The notes below the pieces were generated by a model, which worked only from the letters and a program-made list of their open reading frames with translations, was not told where the DNA came from and did no database searches. A program made the position numbers and the translations under genes. DNA of 10,174 bases from Synergistaceae bacterium (GTDB lineage Bacteria > Synergistota > Synergistia > Synergistales > Synergistaceae): NCBI GenBank assembly GCA_031290815.1, contig JAISLO010000308.1:1-10174 (forward strand), given 5' to 3'. Below are positions 1-6,509 of the stretch, one piece after another (the first letter of the stretch is position 1; each line of letters starts with the position of its first letter).

Positions 1-360
1 CTGGGGCGGGTGATCGTAATGGACGAGGAGCCCCAGGTGGAGTTGACGAACGCCATAACGTCCGTCACCAACGCGACCTATACCGTAATAAAGACCGTCG
101 CCGACTGGGGCGAGAGAAACGGCCTCCCTCACGGCAAGTCGATCGATTACACGATATCGTACTTCGAGGCGATGCTGAGCCAGATATCGGGCGATCGCTC
201 TGACAACCTGCCGCGTTTCGTGGAGGAACGGACGCCTGGCGGCATAAACGACGCCGTGATGAAGCTCATAACCTCGCGCGGAGGGTTTGACCTCTGGGCC
301 GAAGGGCTCGACGCGGCCATAAAAAAATGCAGGGCCGACTATTCAGGAGACGAGGACTGA
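1..360 (+). CDS. Pyrroline-5-carboxylate reductase-like protein, C-terminal part (5' end outside window)
   Basis: The frame is open from base 1, so the gene starts upstream; the GTG at 10 and ATG at 19 are probably internal codons. About 119 residues are visible. They match the all-helical C-terminal dimerisation domain of the ProC family: a long helix ending in a 'GLPHG' turn (family 'GLP'), then 'TPGGINDAV' in place of the usual SPGGTT, and a 'GGF...A...AA' tail of basic helices. The N-terminal Rossmann domain that would bind NAD(P)H is not in the window. Key positions are altered. The family's GSGPAY stretch reads 'VTNATY', and the two threonines after PGG are Ile and Asn. True ProC makes proline from pyrroline-5-carboxylate; with these changes this may be a paralogue with another substrate or a non-catalytic role. 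It is convergent with the minus-strand cluster and is not part of that operon. Confidence 0.6.
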   Translation: MGRVIVMDEEPQVELTNAITSVTNATYTVIKTVADWGERNGLPHGKSIDYTISYFEAMLSQISGDRSDNLPRFVEERTPGGINDAVMKLITSRGGFDLWAEGLDAAIKKCRADYSGDED

Positions 361-418
361 TCGCCGGTAATAATTTGGAATGGGTCTCTGATGTCAAATC
401 GGCTTCTGGGTTTTCTAC

Positions 419-442
419 GGAAATAGATTCGCCTCTATTTCC
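419..442. terminator. Perfect 9-bp stem-loop between convergent genes, possible bidirectional terminator
   Basis: GGAAATAGA (419-427) and TCTATTTCC (434-442) are exact inverted repeats around the 6-nt loop TTCGCC. The stem sits 58 bp after the stop of the plus-strand gene and 31 bp after the stop of the minus-strand glucosaminidase, where a shared terminator would be expected. It lacks the U-tract of a classical intrinsic terminator on either strand, and the stem is AT-rich apart from its GG/CC base. It may instead stabilise 3' ends or act in a Rho-dependent setting. The structure is certain; the function is inferred. Confidence 0.45.
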
Positions 443-453
443 ATCGCTCGTTG

Positions 454-466
454 TGATCGCAGATCA
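454..466. repeat. Short perfect palindrome TGATC-GCA-GATCA
   Basis: Five-bp arms TGATC (454-458) and GATCA (462-466) flank a 3-nt centre, 8-20 bp beyond the stop codon of the minus-strand glucosaminidase. With the larger stem-loop at 419-442 it makes two consecutive hairpins in the convergent gap. It is short enough to arise by chance; a role in 3'-end formation is only a possibility. The rest of the gap (361-473) holds nothing else I can support. Confidence 0.3.
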
Positions 467-473
467 TGGCAAG

Positions 474-1115
474 TTACCGCAGCTTTATTCCTAAGGCGGC
501 GAGCCTTTTTTCAACTATGGTCGTCTCCTTGACCGAGAGCAACTTGCGCGACTTTGCCCTCTTGTAATCCTTGAGCAGGTGGGATCTCCAGTCCTTGCCC
601 AGCAGTTGGGGGGCGAGGCGGACAGCCTTGTCTGACAGGTATTCGAAGTAGCGGTTTGTCGTCGCCCAGGAGCCGTTCCTTCCCTTCTGCAGCGATGAGA
701 AATACCCCCACATCGTGTCGGAGTGCTTTGCCGCGAGGGGATAGTCATTTGTTATCTTGAACCTGTAATCAGCCAGAAAGTCGTCGATGGACGAGTACGC
801 GCGAAAGTAGGACTCCCTGCTGACGGTCTTTCCGCCTACGACCTCCTTCGAGCTCCTCTTTACGGCCGGACGCTTCGCCTTCATCCATTTCTTGTCCGCC
901 TTGATGCCGGCGCCATTGTTGGCCGTTTTCCACAGCTGCGAAGTCCAGTACCCCGTCTCGTGCGCGCTGTGACACGTTGCCGCAAAAGCGTTGATGTTGT
1001 CGAGATTTTTCGCCTTCTTGAAAAATTCCTCGGCGGTGAGGGCGTACAACTCGCATGATGTCACCCCGAAAAAAATGAGCAAAGCCAATCCAACAACCCT
1101 GGAAAACCTGAGCAT
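474..1115 (-). CDS. Putative lipoprotein glucosaminidase (GH73 / FlgJ-like, PF01832 type)
   Basis: The 213-residue product is predicted to cut the GlcNAc-beta-1,4-MurNAc bond of peptidoglycan. Residues 50-69 read HSAHETGYWTSQLWKTANNG, followed by 'AGIK'. This is the hallmark of glucosaminidase domains, where the family reads 'AQAAHETGYGTSKLWKTANNLFGIK'; Glu53 is the probable catalytic acid. Further family features are 'SYFRAYSSIDDFLADY' and a late 'YFEYLSDKA' segment. The N-terminus has basic residues, a hydrophobic stretch and the lipobox VTSC (18-21), so processing and lipidation at Cys21 would tether the enzyme to a membrane. The ATG is well supported by GGAGGG at 1122-1127, 6 nt upstream. 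The gene lies 49 bp after rseP and seems to have its own promoter. It is the last gene of the minus-strand cluster. The family is sure; the exact wall bond cut and the final location are inferred. Confidence 0.82.
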   Translation of the reverse strand: MLRFSRVVGLALLIFFGVTSCELYALTAEEFFKKAKNLDNINAFAATCHSAHETGYWTSQLWKTANNGAGIKADKKWMKAKRPAVKRSSKEVVGGKTVSRESYFRAYSSIDDFLADYRFKITNDYPLAAKHSDTMWGYFSSLQKGRNGSWATTNRYFEYLSDKAVRLAPQLLGKDWRSHLLKDYKRAKSRKLLSVKETTIVEKRLAALGIKLR

Positions 1116-1121
1116 CCCGAA

Positions 1122-1127
1122 CCCTCC
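1122..1127 (-). promoter_or_regulatory. Strong Shine-Dalgarno of the glucosaminidase gene
   Basis: GGAGGG on the minus strand, 6 nt before the ATG at 1115, fixes the start that includes the lipoprotein signal peptide. Confidence 0.75.
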
Positions 1128-1139
1128 AAATTATTTTTT

Positions 1140-1168
1140 ATTTTACTGGAGCGGTACTAATCTGTCAG
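1140..1168 (-). promoter_or_regulatory. Sigma-70-type promoter before the glucosaminidase gene, overlapping the rseP stop
   Basis: On the minus strand a -35 box CTGACA (1168-1163, 5 of 6 to TTGACA) is followed after exactly 17 nt by a -10 box TAAAAT (1145-1140, 5 of 6 to TATAAT). The predicted transcript would start near 1133, leaving a leader of about 18 nt that holds the GGAGGG site. The TGA stop codon of rseP lies inside the -35 box. This suggests that the terminal wall hydrolase can be expressed independently of the long upstream operon. It is a motif match only, with no experimental support. Confidence 0.6.
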
Positions 1169-2196
1169 TCCACAAGCCTCGTGATGTCCAGGAACGTGAC
1201 GAACGCTATCAGGGCGAGCAGCATCGCGAGCCCCACTATGTGAATGCGGTTCTCCCATTTTTCGGGAAACTTGCGCCCGCACAGCATCTCGCCAAACACG
1301 AACACGAGCCTGCCTCCATCCAGAGCCGGCAGCGGCAGGAGGTTGAGCAGTCCAAGGTTCAGGTTTATCACCGCAAGGAACGAGACAAACGTCCAGAATC
1401 CCTGCTTGGCGGCGTCGCCCGCCATCACGGCGATTCCGACAGGGCCGGCGATGTCGGCCTTCATCTCGCGCGTGATCATCCGCCACAGGCCCGTCAGAAT
1501 ATCGACGCTCATCTGCCAGCAGTATCCCAGGCTGCCCACCAACGCCTCAGCCGGGGAATATCTCACACGGGCTGGCTGAACTCCCCACAGCCTCGAGTTC
1601 TGTTCCTCCCTGAATGGAATGCTGCCGGCGAGTGAGAGTATCTCCCCTCCGCGCTCGATTTCAAATACCGCCTCGTCCGTTTCGATATCCTGGAGGGTCG
1701 CCCTGATCTCCCCCCATTTAGTTATGGGATGGCCGTTTATGGATATTACCCTGTCTCCGGGCCGCGCCCCCATCTCCTCTGCGGGATAACCCTCCATCAA
1801 TTTGCCCACGACGGGGGATTCCAGGTCTATCACTCCATACCCGGCGAGCAGGATGGTCGTCAATATCCACGCGAGCACTATGTTGGAGAAGGGGCCGCCG
1901 GCGATTATGGCGAATCGCTCCCACGCGCGCCGCTTGGGAAATGATCTCTCGGGATCGGGAGTGTCCTCCGGAAGAGGCTCGTCCTCGTCTCCCTCCAGGC
2001 GCACGAGCCCGCCGACCGGGAATGCCCTTATGCACCAGAGCACGCCCTTTCTGCGAGTGGACAGCAATCGCGGCCCCATTCCAAACGCAAACTCATGAAC
2101 CTGAACGTTGCGCCAGACCGCGGCCAGATAATGCCCGCCCTCGTGAATGACGACGCAAATGCCTATTACCAGCAGGAACGCAATGATACTGACCAT
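1165..2196 (-). CDS. rseP: Site-2 intramembrane zinc metalloprotease RseP
   Basis: The 343-residue polytopic membrane protease cleaves transmembrane segments. In the family it releases sigma factors from anti-sigma factors after a first cut and also clears signal-peptide remnants. Helix 1 carries the zinc motif HEGGH (18-22); the usual form is HELGH, but HExxH is kept. A single PDZ domain spans about 125-190 ('GARPGDRVISINGHPI'). The third zinc ligand is Asp293 in LDGGR (292-296), preceded by the family block 'NLNLGLLNLLPLPALDGG'. GPFSN (101-105) and GPVGI (251-255) are also typical. A hydrophilic insert rich in Asp and Glu (70-85) lies between helices 1 and 2. The start is supported by GGAGGA at 2206-2211, 9 nt before the ATG and within the end of dxr, 6 bp upstream. 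The dxr-rseP order is a common bacterial pairing. Its anti-sigma substrate is not in the window. Confidence 0.95.
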   Translation of the reverse strand: MVSIIAFLLVIGICVVIHEGGHYLAAVWRNVQVHEFAFGMGPRLLSTRRKGVLWCIRAFPVGGLVRLEGDEDEPLPEDTPDPERSFPKRRAWERFAIIAGGPFSNIVLAWILTTILLAGYGVIDLESPVVGKLMEGYPAEEMGARPGDRVISINGHPITKWGEIRATLQDIETDEAVFEIERGGEILSLAGSIPFREEQNSRLWGVQPARVRYSPAEALVGSLGYCWQMSVDILTGLWRMITREMKADIAGPVGIAVMAGDAAKQGFWTFVSFLAVINLNLGLLNLLPLPALDGGRLVFVFGEMLCGRKFPEKWENRIHIVGLAMLLALIAFVTFLDITRLVD

Positions 2197-2202
2197 ATAT
2201 TT

Positions 2203-3381
2203 TTATCCTCCTATTGCCGAACAGATTTCACGCGCCAGACGGACGCCCTCTCCGATAAGCGCAAGCGCGTCCTCCAGCGAGTTTGGACTTGGGCCCGAGT
2301 AGCTCTGCAAGACCAGCTCTATTATATTGGAAATCGTCAGAAATGGAATACGTTTTTCCAGGAATGCCTCCACCGCGACCTCGTCAGCCCCGATCAGGAG
2401 CGGGGGATACGCGCCGCCCTTTCTCCCGGCCTCCAACGCCGTTCCGAAACATGGGAATCTCTCGGCGTCTATCTCCTCGAAATCGAGCCGCCAATCCGTC
2501 ATGGGCGGCATGGAGAACTCGTCAAGCCCATCCAGCGGAAGACGCTCAGGCCACGCGAGCGCCGAAGCGGCGGGCAGCCTCATGTCCGGCCGGGAGAAGA
2601 TCATCTTCGTCGATGCGTCCTTGAACACCACGAAGCCATGTACGAAGGATTTTGGATGTATGACCGCTCCGACCCGATCGTGCGGCAGGGAGAAGAGCCG
2701 CATCGCCTCGATGCACTCTATCCCCTTGTTCATGAGGGTGGCCGAGTCGATTGTGATCTTGGATCCCATGGGCCACACTGGGTGAGCGAGGGCGTCCTCT
2801 GGGGCCGCCGCCTGCATTCTGCCCACGGTCCACTCTCTGAACGGGCCGCCGGATGCCGTCAGAATTATCCTGCTGATATTTGCAGAGGCTTCGGGCTCGT
2901 CCCTGACGCACTGCCATATCGCGTTGTGCTCGCTGTCGACCGGCCTCAGCTGATCAGGACGCCTCACGAGCGGCATCACCCACGGACCGGCCGCCACTAT
3001 GCTCTCCTTGTTGGCGAGGGATACGTCCTTGTCGGCCTCGAGCGCCCTCTGAAGCGCTATTATCGCATTGGTCCCGGACGACGCGAAGACGACGTGATCC
3101 GCCTCCGGCATCTCAGCCAGCCATACCAGGCCGCTCTCCCCCGAGACGAGCTCGATTCCCTCCGCCCGGAATTTGGCGGCCGTCTCGCAGGTTGGGTTGA
3201 CAAGGCACGCGCGCCTCGCTCTGAATTTCTTCGCGAGAGCGAGCAGTGAATCGGCGTTTGACCCTGCGGCCATCCCGACGACCTCGAACCTGTCGGGGAA
3301 TCTTTCGCAAATATCCAGCACCGATCCTCCGACGCTGCCTGTCGCGCCTATTACGACAATTCTTTTTGGCCGGGAGACCAT
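2203..3381 (-). CDS. dxr: 1-deoxy-D-xylulose 5-phosphate reductoisomerase
   Basis: The enzyme converts DXP and NADPH to 2-C-methyl-D-erythritol 4-phosphate, the committed step of the non-mevalonate isoprenoid route, in the cytoplasm. At 392 residues it is full length. The NADPH-binding loop GATGSVG is at 12-18 and LANKES at 122-127. The metal-binding segment 'DSEHNAIWQ' provides Asp149 and Glu151, and Glu222 in 'MNKGIE' is the third ligand. 'TASGGPFR' (175-182) and 'HPVWPMG' (200-206) form the substrate pocket; most homologues have Ser or Asn where this protein has Pro204. The C-terminal helical domain is complete. The ATG follows the cdsA stop by one base (TGACATG), with GAGGTGA at 3391-3397 inside cdsA as ribosome site, which suggests translational coupling. 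The product feeds, through IPP and FPP, the UppS reaction encoded two genes upstream. Confidence 0.97.
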   Translation of the reverse strand: MVSRPKRIVVIGATGSVGGSVLDICERFPDRFEVVGMAAGSNADSLLALAKKFRARRACLVNPTCETAAKFRAEGIELVSGESGLVWLAEMPEADHVVFASSGTNAIIALQRALEADKDVSLANKESIVAAGPWVMPLVRRPDQLRPVDSEHNAIWQCVRDEPEASANISRIILTASGGPFREWTVGRMQAAAPEDALAHPVWPMGSKITIDSATLMNKGIECIEAMRLFSLPHDRVGAVIHPKSFVHGFVVFKDASTKMIFSRPDMRLPAASALAWPERLPLDGLDEFSMPPMTDWRLDFEEIDAERFPCFGTALEAGRKGGAYPPLLIGADEVAVEAFLEKRIPFLTISNIIELVLQSYSGPSPNSLEDALALIGEGVRLAREICSAIGG

Positions 3382-3382
3382 G

Positions 3383-4252
3383 TCAGCTTATCACCTCGAA
3401 AATGAAGAACGCCAGCGTGGCGTTGATCAGGATGCTGTCGAACCTGTCCAGGAAGCCGCCGTGACCGGGTATGGCGCTGCCTGTGTCCTTGATGCCGGCC
3501 TCGCGTTTTAAAACTGACTCCACGAGATCCCCGATGGGACCGGCGAAGCCGCAGAGGAGACCTATCAGGGCCAGGGGCAGCGGAGCGAACTGAAAGATCA
3601 CGGGAAGGATGCAGCCGCACAGGAAGCTCGCGAGAAAACCGAATATGACGCCCTCCCAGCTCTTTTTGGGGCTGACCATCGACGCGAACGGAGTCCTCCC
3701 CATCCACGAGCCTCCAAGGTACGCGCCTATGTCGCAGCACCATGTGCACAGAAATATCGTGAGCAGAAATATGTACCCCCACGTCTCGGACCTGACCAGT
3801 ATCAGAAAGCTCCACGGCAGAACTATATATATCAGGCCGGACAGGGTGCCGCCCATGTTCCAGAGGGCGAAGCTCTCGCCGGTGGACTGCCTTCTCACGA
3901 CCTCCGTGAACAGCACTATAAAGGCTATCACAGCCAATACGGAGAGGGTGACGGCGAAGCTGAACCCCAGGGATACCGAGCCAAGGATGAAAGAACCTCC
4001 CGCCAGCCCCCAGCCCTTCGAAAGCTTATACTTCAAGGACATCATCTGGTAGAGCTCCCACAGGGAAGCGAGCGCTATGAGGGACGCAAGCGCCTGCCAT
4101 ACCCGCCCGCCGATCATTATCCCCGCGATCACCACGAAGCCGACCACCGCGCTGCTCAGCAGACGATTCCATACGTCTCCGGCGCCTCTTGTTCCGGAAA
4201 GTTTCGGCCAAATGGCGCGGCTGCGCTTGCGATGCTTCTTATGCAGTGCCAT
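3383..4252 (-). CDS. cdsA: Phosphatidate cytidylyltransferase (CDP-diacylglycerol synthase)
   Basis: This integral membrane enzyme makes CDP-diacylglycerol from phosphatidic acid and CTP, the precursor of phosphatidylglycerol and phosphatidylethanolamine. With the start chosen here it has 289 residues. A basic N-terminus (MALHKKHRKRSR) is followed by about eight membrane segments. Near the C-terminus the complete family signature runs from Ser246 to Asp272: SVLKR, then KD at 255-256, PGHGG at 262-266 and DRFD at 269-272. 'SPKKSWEG' (194-201) and 'CDIGAYLGG' (173-181) are also typical. The ATG at 4252 is preferred because AAGGA lies 9 nt upstream (4262-4266). A longer frame to a TTG at 4309 and an ATG at 4273 have no ribosome site and would overlap uppS more. 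As chosen, it overlaps the uppS end by 14 bp. Confidence 0.95.
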   Translation of the reverse strand: MALHKKHRKRSRAIWPKLSGTRGAGDVWNRLLSSAVVGFVVIAGIMIGGRVWQALASLIALASLWELYQMMSLKYKLSKGWGLAGGSFILGSVSLGFSFAVTLSVLAVIAFIVLFTEVVRRQSTGESFALWNMGGTLSGLIYIVLPWSFLILVRSETWGYIFLLTIFLCTWCCDIGAYLGGSWMGRTPFASMVSPKKSWEGVIFGFLASFLCGCILPVIFQFAPLPLALIGLLCGFAGPIGDLVESVLKREAGIKDTGSAIPGHGGFLDRFDSILINATLAFFIFEVIS

Positions 4253-5027
4253 AGCGCCTGTTCCTTCCGGCATAGCTGTGCAGGGCGCGCTCGAGTTCGG
4301 CCCTATCAAAGTCGGGCCAGAGAAGATCGGAGAAATAAAACTCGCTGTACGCTCCCTCCCACAGCCAGAAGTTGCTTATCCTCAGCTCCCCTCCCGTCCT
4401 GATTAGCAGGTCGGGGTCCGGAATGTCCGGCGCGTAAAGATGTTTCCGGAGGACATCCTCCGTCACAGGGCCGTCATGGTTCGAACGCATGAGGCTCGAT
4501 ACGGCGTCCAGGATCTCCTGTCTGCCGCCGTAATTCACGCAGAAGATGACGTCGATGTCCGTGTTGTCTCGGGTCAGATCCTCGGCCGATCTCACCGTTT
4601 CCAGAATATCGTCCTGGAAGGCGTTCATCAGGCCGACAAAGCGCACCCTGGCCCCCCTCCGGTGCATCTGCTGAATCTTGCCCTTGAGATAGTAGCGGAA
4701 CAGTCCCATGAGGCCCTGTACCTCGCTGCGCGCGCGCTTCCAGTTCTCAGTGGAGAAGGCGTAAACCGACAGATACCTGACGCCAAGATCCTTAGCGTTG
4801 TCTATCGTCCGTTCGAGGGCCTTCATCCCTGCCTGATGGCCTATGACGCGCGGCAGTCCCCTGCGCTTGGCCCATCGGCCATTGCCGTCCATGACTATCG
4901 CCACATGACGGGGCAGCGCGGTCTGGGATTCCTCTGAGGTCTCCAGATTTTTTGTATCCTCGGCGACGACGCCGGATTTTGAATCACCCAAAGTTGATGC
5001 CCTCCAATTCTCCGGTTGCCTTGACAT
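4239..5027 (-). CDS. uppS: Undecaprenyl diphosphate synthase (cis-prenyltransferase)
   Basis: The enzyme adds eight IPP units in cis to farnesyl diphosphate, giving the C55 carrier used for peptidoglycan and by WecA-type transferases. The 262-residue frame has 'HVAIVMDGNGRWAKRRGLPR' (41-60) with catalytic Asp47, GH at 63-64, 'FSTENWKR' (91-98), 'NYGGRQEI' (165-172), 'DLLIRTGGELRISNF' (206-220) with Arg210 and Arg216, and Glu229 in 'AYSE' as a metal ligand. The first 35 residues are polar, not conserved and probably flexible. Two starts are possible. The ATG at 5027 overlaps the upstream gene by 44 bp and has only GAGG at 10 nt. A TTG at 4991 (codon 13) overlaps by 8 bp and has GGAGGG at 8 nt. 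Function does not depend on the choice. Confidence 0.97.
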   Translation of the reverse strand: MSRQPENWRASTLGDSKSGVVAEDTKNLETSEESQTALPRHVAIVMDGNGRWAKRRGLPRVIGHQAGMKALERTIDNAKDLGVRYLSVYAFSTENWKRARSEVQGLMGLFRYYLKGKIQQMHRRGARVRFVGLMNAFQDDILETVRSAEDLTRDNTDIDVIFCVNYGGRQEILDAVSSLMRSNHDGPVTEDVLRKHLYAPDIPDPDLLIRTGGELRISNFWLWEGAYSEFYFSDLLWPDFDRAELERALHSYAGRNRRYGTA

Positions 5028-5661
5028 GATCCCACTGCCTCTTTACCTCCTGTATGTCGATCCATGAGAGGTGTTTGGGGCTGCCCTGTTTTCTTCCATC
5101 CGGGTAGCGCAGAAGATAGCTTGGGTGGAACATCGGCATGACCGCTATCCCTCTCCAGTTGAACCATCTGCCCCTCAGTTTCGTTATTCCCTCTGTGGTT
5201 TTCAGGATCCACTTTGTCGGCGACGAACCGAGCAAAACGAGTATCGACGGTTTTATCAGGAGGATCTGCGTCTGCAGGAACACGTCGCAGGCCGCCGCCT
5301 CCTCCGGGAGCGGCGTTCTGTTGTTCGGGGGCCGGCACTTCACTATGTTGGTTATGTAGACGTCATGTCTGTCGATGCCGGCCGCCGCCAGTATCTGGGT
5401 GAGCAGCTGCCCGGCTCGCCCGACGAACGGACGCCCCTGTTCGTCCTCGTCCGCGCCCGGTCCCTCGCCTATGAACATGAGTTTCGAGCTCTCATTTCCC
5501 TCGCCGAAGACAACCGAATTGCGCGTGGGGGCGAGGGCGCATCCGACGCATGAATCGGCCCTTCTCCTGCATTCCCTCCAGAGGAAGCCGGACAAGATGC
5601 CGCGCTCCTCTTGGGACAGCCCGAAGACCGGGCCGTCTGCCGCGCCGATTTCACTCATCAC
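4984..5661 (-). CDS. Family 4 (UDGa-type) uracil-DNA glycosylase with [4Fe-4S] cluster
   Basis: The enzyme removes uracil from DNA, from cytosine deamination or dUTP incorporation, as the first step of base-excision repair. The 225-residue product has the family's four cluster cysteines: Cys38 and Cys41 (CVGC), Cys109 and Cys125. 'GEGPGADEDEQGRPFVG' (65-81) is motif 1 with the uracil-binding loop. 'NIVKCRPPNNR' (105-115) and 'HPSYLLR' (179-185) are the other active-site blocks, with His179 in motif 2. The GTG at 5661 overlaps the stop of the preceding gene (GTGA); the next codon is an ATG at 5658 and could equally be the start. No good ribosome site is visible, so translation is probably coupled to the upstream gene. 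Its place between envelope genes is not explained by function. Confidence 0.93.
   Translation of the reverse strand: MMSEIGAADGPVFGLSQEERGILSGFLWRECRRRADSCVGCALAPTRNSVVFGEGNESSKLMFIGEGPGADEDEQGRPFVGRAGQLLTQILAAAGIDRHDVYITNIVKCRPPNNRTPLPEEAAACDVFLQTQILLIKPSILVLLGSSPTKWILKTTEGITKLRGRWFNWRGIAVMPMFHPSYLLRYPDGRKQGSPKHLSWIDIQEVKRQWDHVKATGELEGINFG
5000..5005 (-). promoter_or_regulatory. Strong Shine-Dalgarno favouring a TTG start for uppS
   Basis: GGAGGG on the minus strand inside the last codons of the uracil-DNA glycosylase gene stands 8 nt before a TTG at 4991-4989. That TTG is in the uppS frame. It is a better placed site than the one before the ATG at 5027, so the real protein may be 250 rather than 262 residues. 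Confidence 0.5.
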
Positions 5662-6506
5662 TGCACGACCAAACCAACGACGTTTATATTCACGTTATGC
5701 ACTCCCAATCCGCTGAAGTATTTCACGCTTCGCGCAACCTTCTGGCGAACTGTCTCCGAGACGGCCATTATGCTTCTGTCTCCTGGCGACAGCCTGATGT
5801 CTATGTCGATACACAGCTCGTCCTCCACCGTCGAATACACCCTCGCGACCGGACCGGCGCCGACTTGAGGAATCCTCGACGCCACGTAGGAGACGAGCTG
5901 TTCTATCGCCTCGGGCTCTATGTGTACATCCCCGTAGAAGCTGAACGGGGGCCGGACGATGGTCTTTTCTCCCTCGTAAGGCGTCTTCGTCCGCCACAAA
6001 ACCCTGAGCCGTCCCACCATCTTGCCGGCGAAGTTCTTCCGGACGAGCACGTGCGACACAGGTATCACGTGCTGTCCCTTGCGCCGCCTCTCCTTGCGGG
6101 CGCGCGCGATCTCCTGAGGCGTCGCCACCTCCTCTATGTGGACGACCCGGGCCGGAGGCGGCAGTTCGAGCTTTTTTATTATTCGTCCCGCCATCTCCTC
6201 CGATGTCGCGATTACCATGACGGAACAGGCCCCTGTCTTTTTGAAGAAGTCCATGACCGCCCTGCGATGGTCCTCGAACTCGAACATTGCCCTTCTTATG
6301 GCGCGAATTTGGTTTCGCTCGGCCTTTGCGCTGCGGCCCGCGACTATCGTCGTGCGCCTTATGACCAACCCGTCGTCTATTATATAATCGGCGTCAAGAT
6401 AATCCGCAACGAAATGCGCCCTCTGGCTCTTCCCGGTTCCGGCGGCCCCGACAAAGGCGTATACCTTTATATCCCCGAAGTCGGGGTTGAAACTGCCGTC
6501 AGACAC
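5658..6506 (-). CDS. Uncharacterised P-loop NTPase with C-terminal Asp23/Gls24-like domain
   Basis: I recognise no named gene for this 282-residue protein. Near the N-terminus lies a clear Walker A motif, GAAGTGKS (20-27), after a beta strand 'KVYAFVG'. Next come 'YIIDDGLVI' (41-49), where Asp44 or Asp45 could assist Mg2+ binding, and a basic helical region (57-90). A hydrophobic strand 'CSVMVIATSEEM' (94-105), 'VVHIEEVATPQEI' (121-133) and 'GQHVIPV' (144-150) follow. After a linker, residues 190-282 resemble the Asp23/Gls24 (DUF322) fold: 'GDVHIEPEAIEQLVSYVASRI', a strand pair with 'LCIDIDIRL', then 'VSETVRQKVARSVKYFSGLGV' and the closing strand 'VNINVVGL'. Asp23 proteins are small envelope-associated or stress proteins of Gram-positives and some other bacteria. 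No signal peptide or membrane helix is seen. The start is GTG, 3 bp after murA, with GGAG 8 nt upstream. Nucleotide binding is likely; any role in envelope sensing is inference. Confidence 0.7.
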   Translation of the reverse strand: MSDGSFNPDFGDIKVYAFVGAAGTGKSQRAHFVADYLDADYIIDDGLVIRRTTIVAGRSAKAERNQIRAIRRAMFEFEDHRRAVMDFFKKTGACSVMVIATSEEMAGRIIKKLELPPPARVVHIEEVATPQEIARARKERRRKGQHVIPVSHVLVRKNFAGKMVGRLRVLWRTKTPYEGEKTIVRPPFSFYGDVHIEPEAIEQLVSYVASRIPQVGAGPVARVYSTVEDELCIDIDIRLSPGDRSIMAVSETVRQKVARSVKYFSGLGVHNVNINVVGLVVQ

Positions 6507-6509
6507 CCG

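Noticed and set aside
1165..2196. RseP HEGGH motif as a sign of an inactive protease
   Set aside because: HExxH and the LDGG aspartate are both intact, so the zinc site is complete; Leu to Gly in the variable position does not imply loss of activity.
2095..3249. A 384-codon plus-strand open frame across dxr
   Set aside because: It is antisense to a fully conserved Dxr and its translation is low-complexity Arg-rich sequence without motifs.
4253..4309. Longer cdsA starting from TTG 4309 or ATG 4273
   Set aside because: Neither has a ribosome site and the added residues are unlike the family, while ATG 4252 has AAGGA at 9 nt and begins the expected basic N-terminus.
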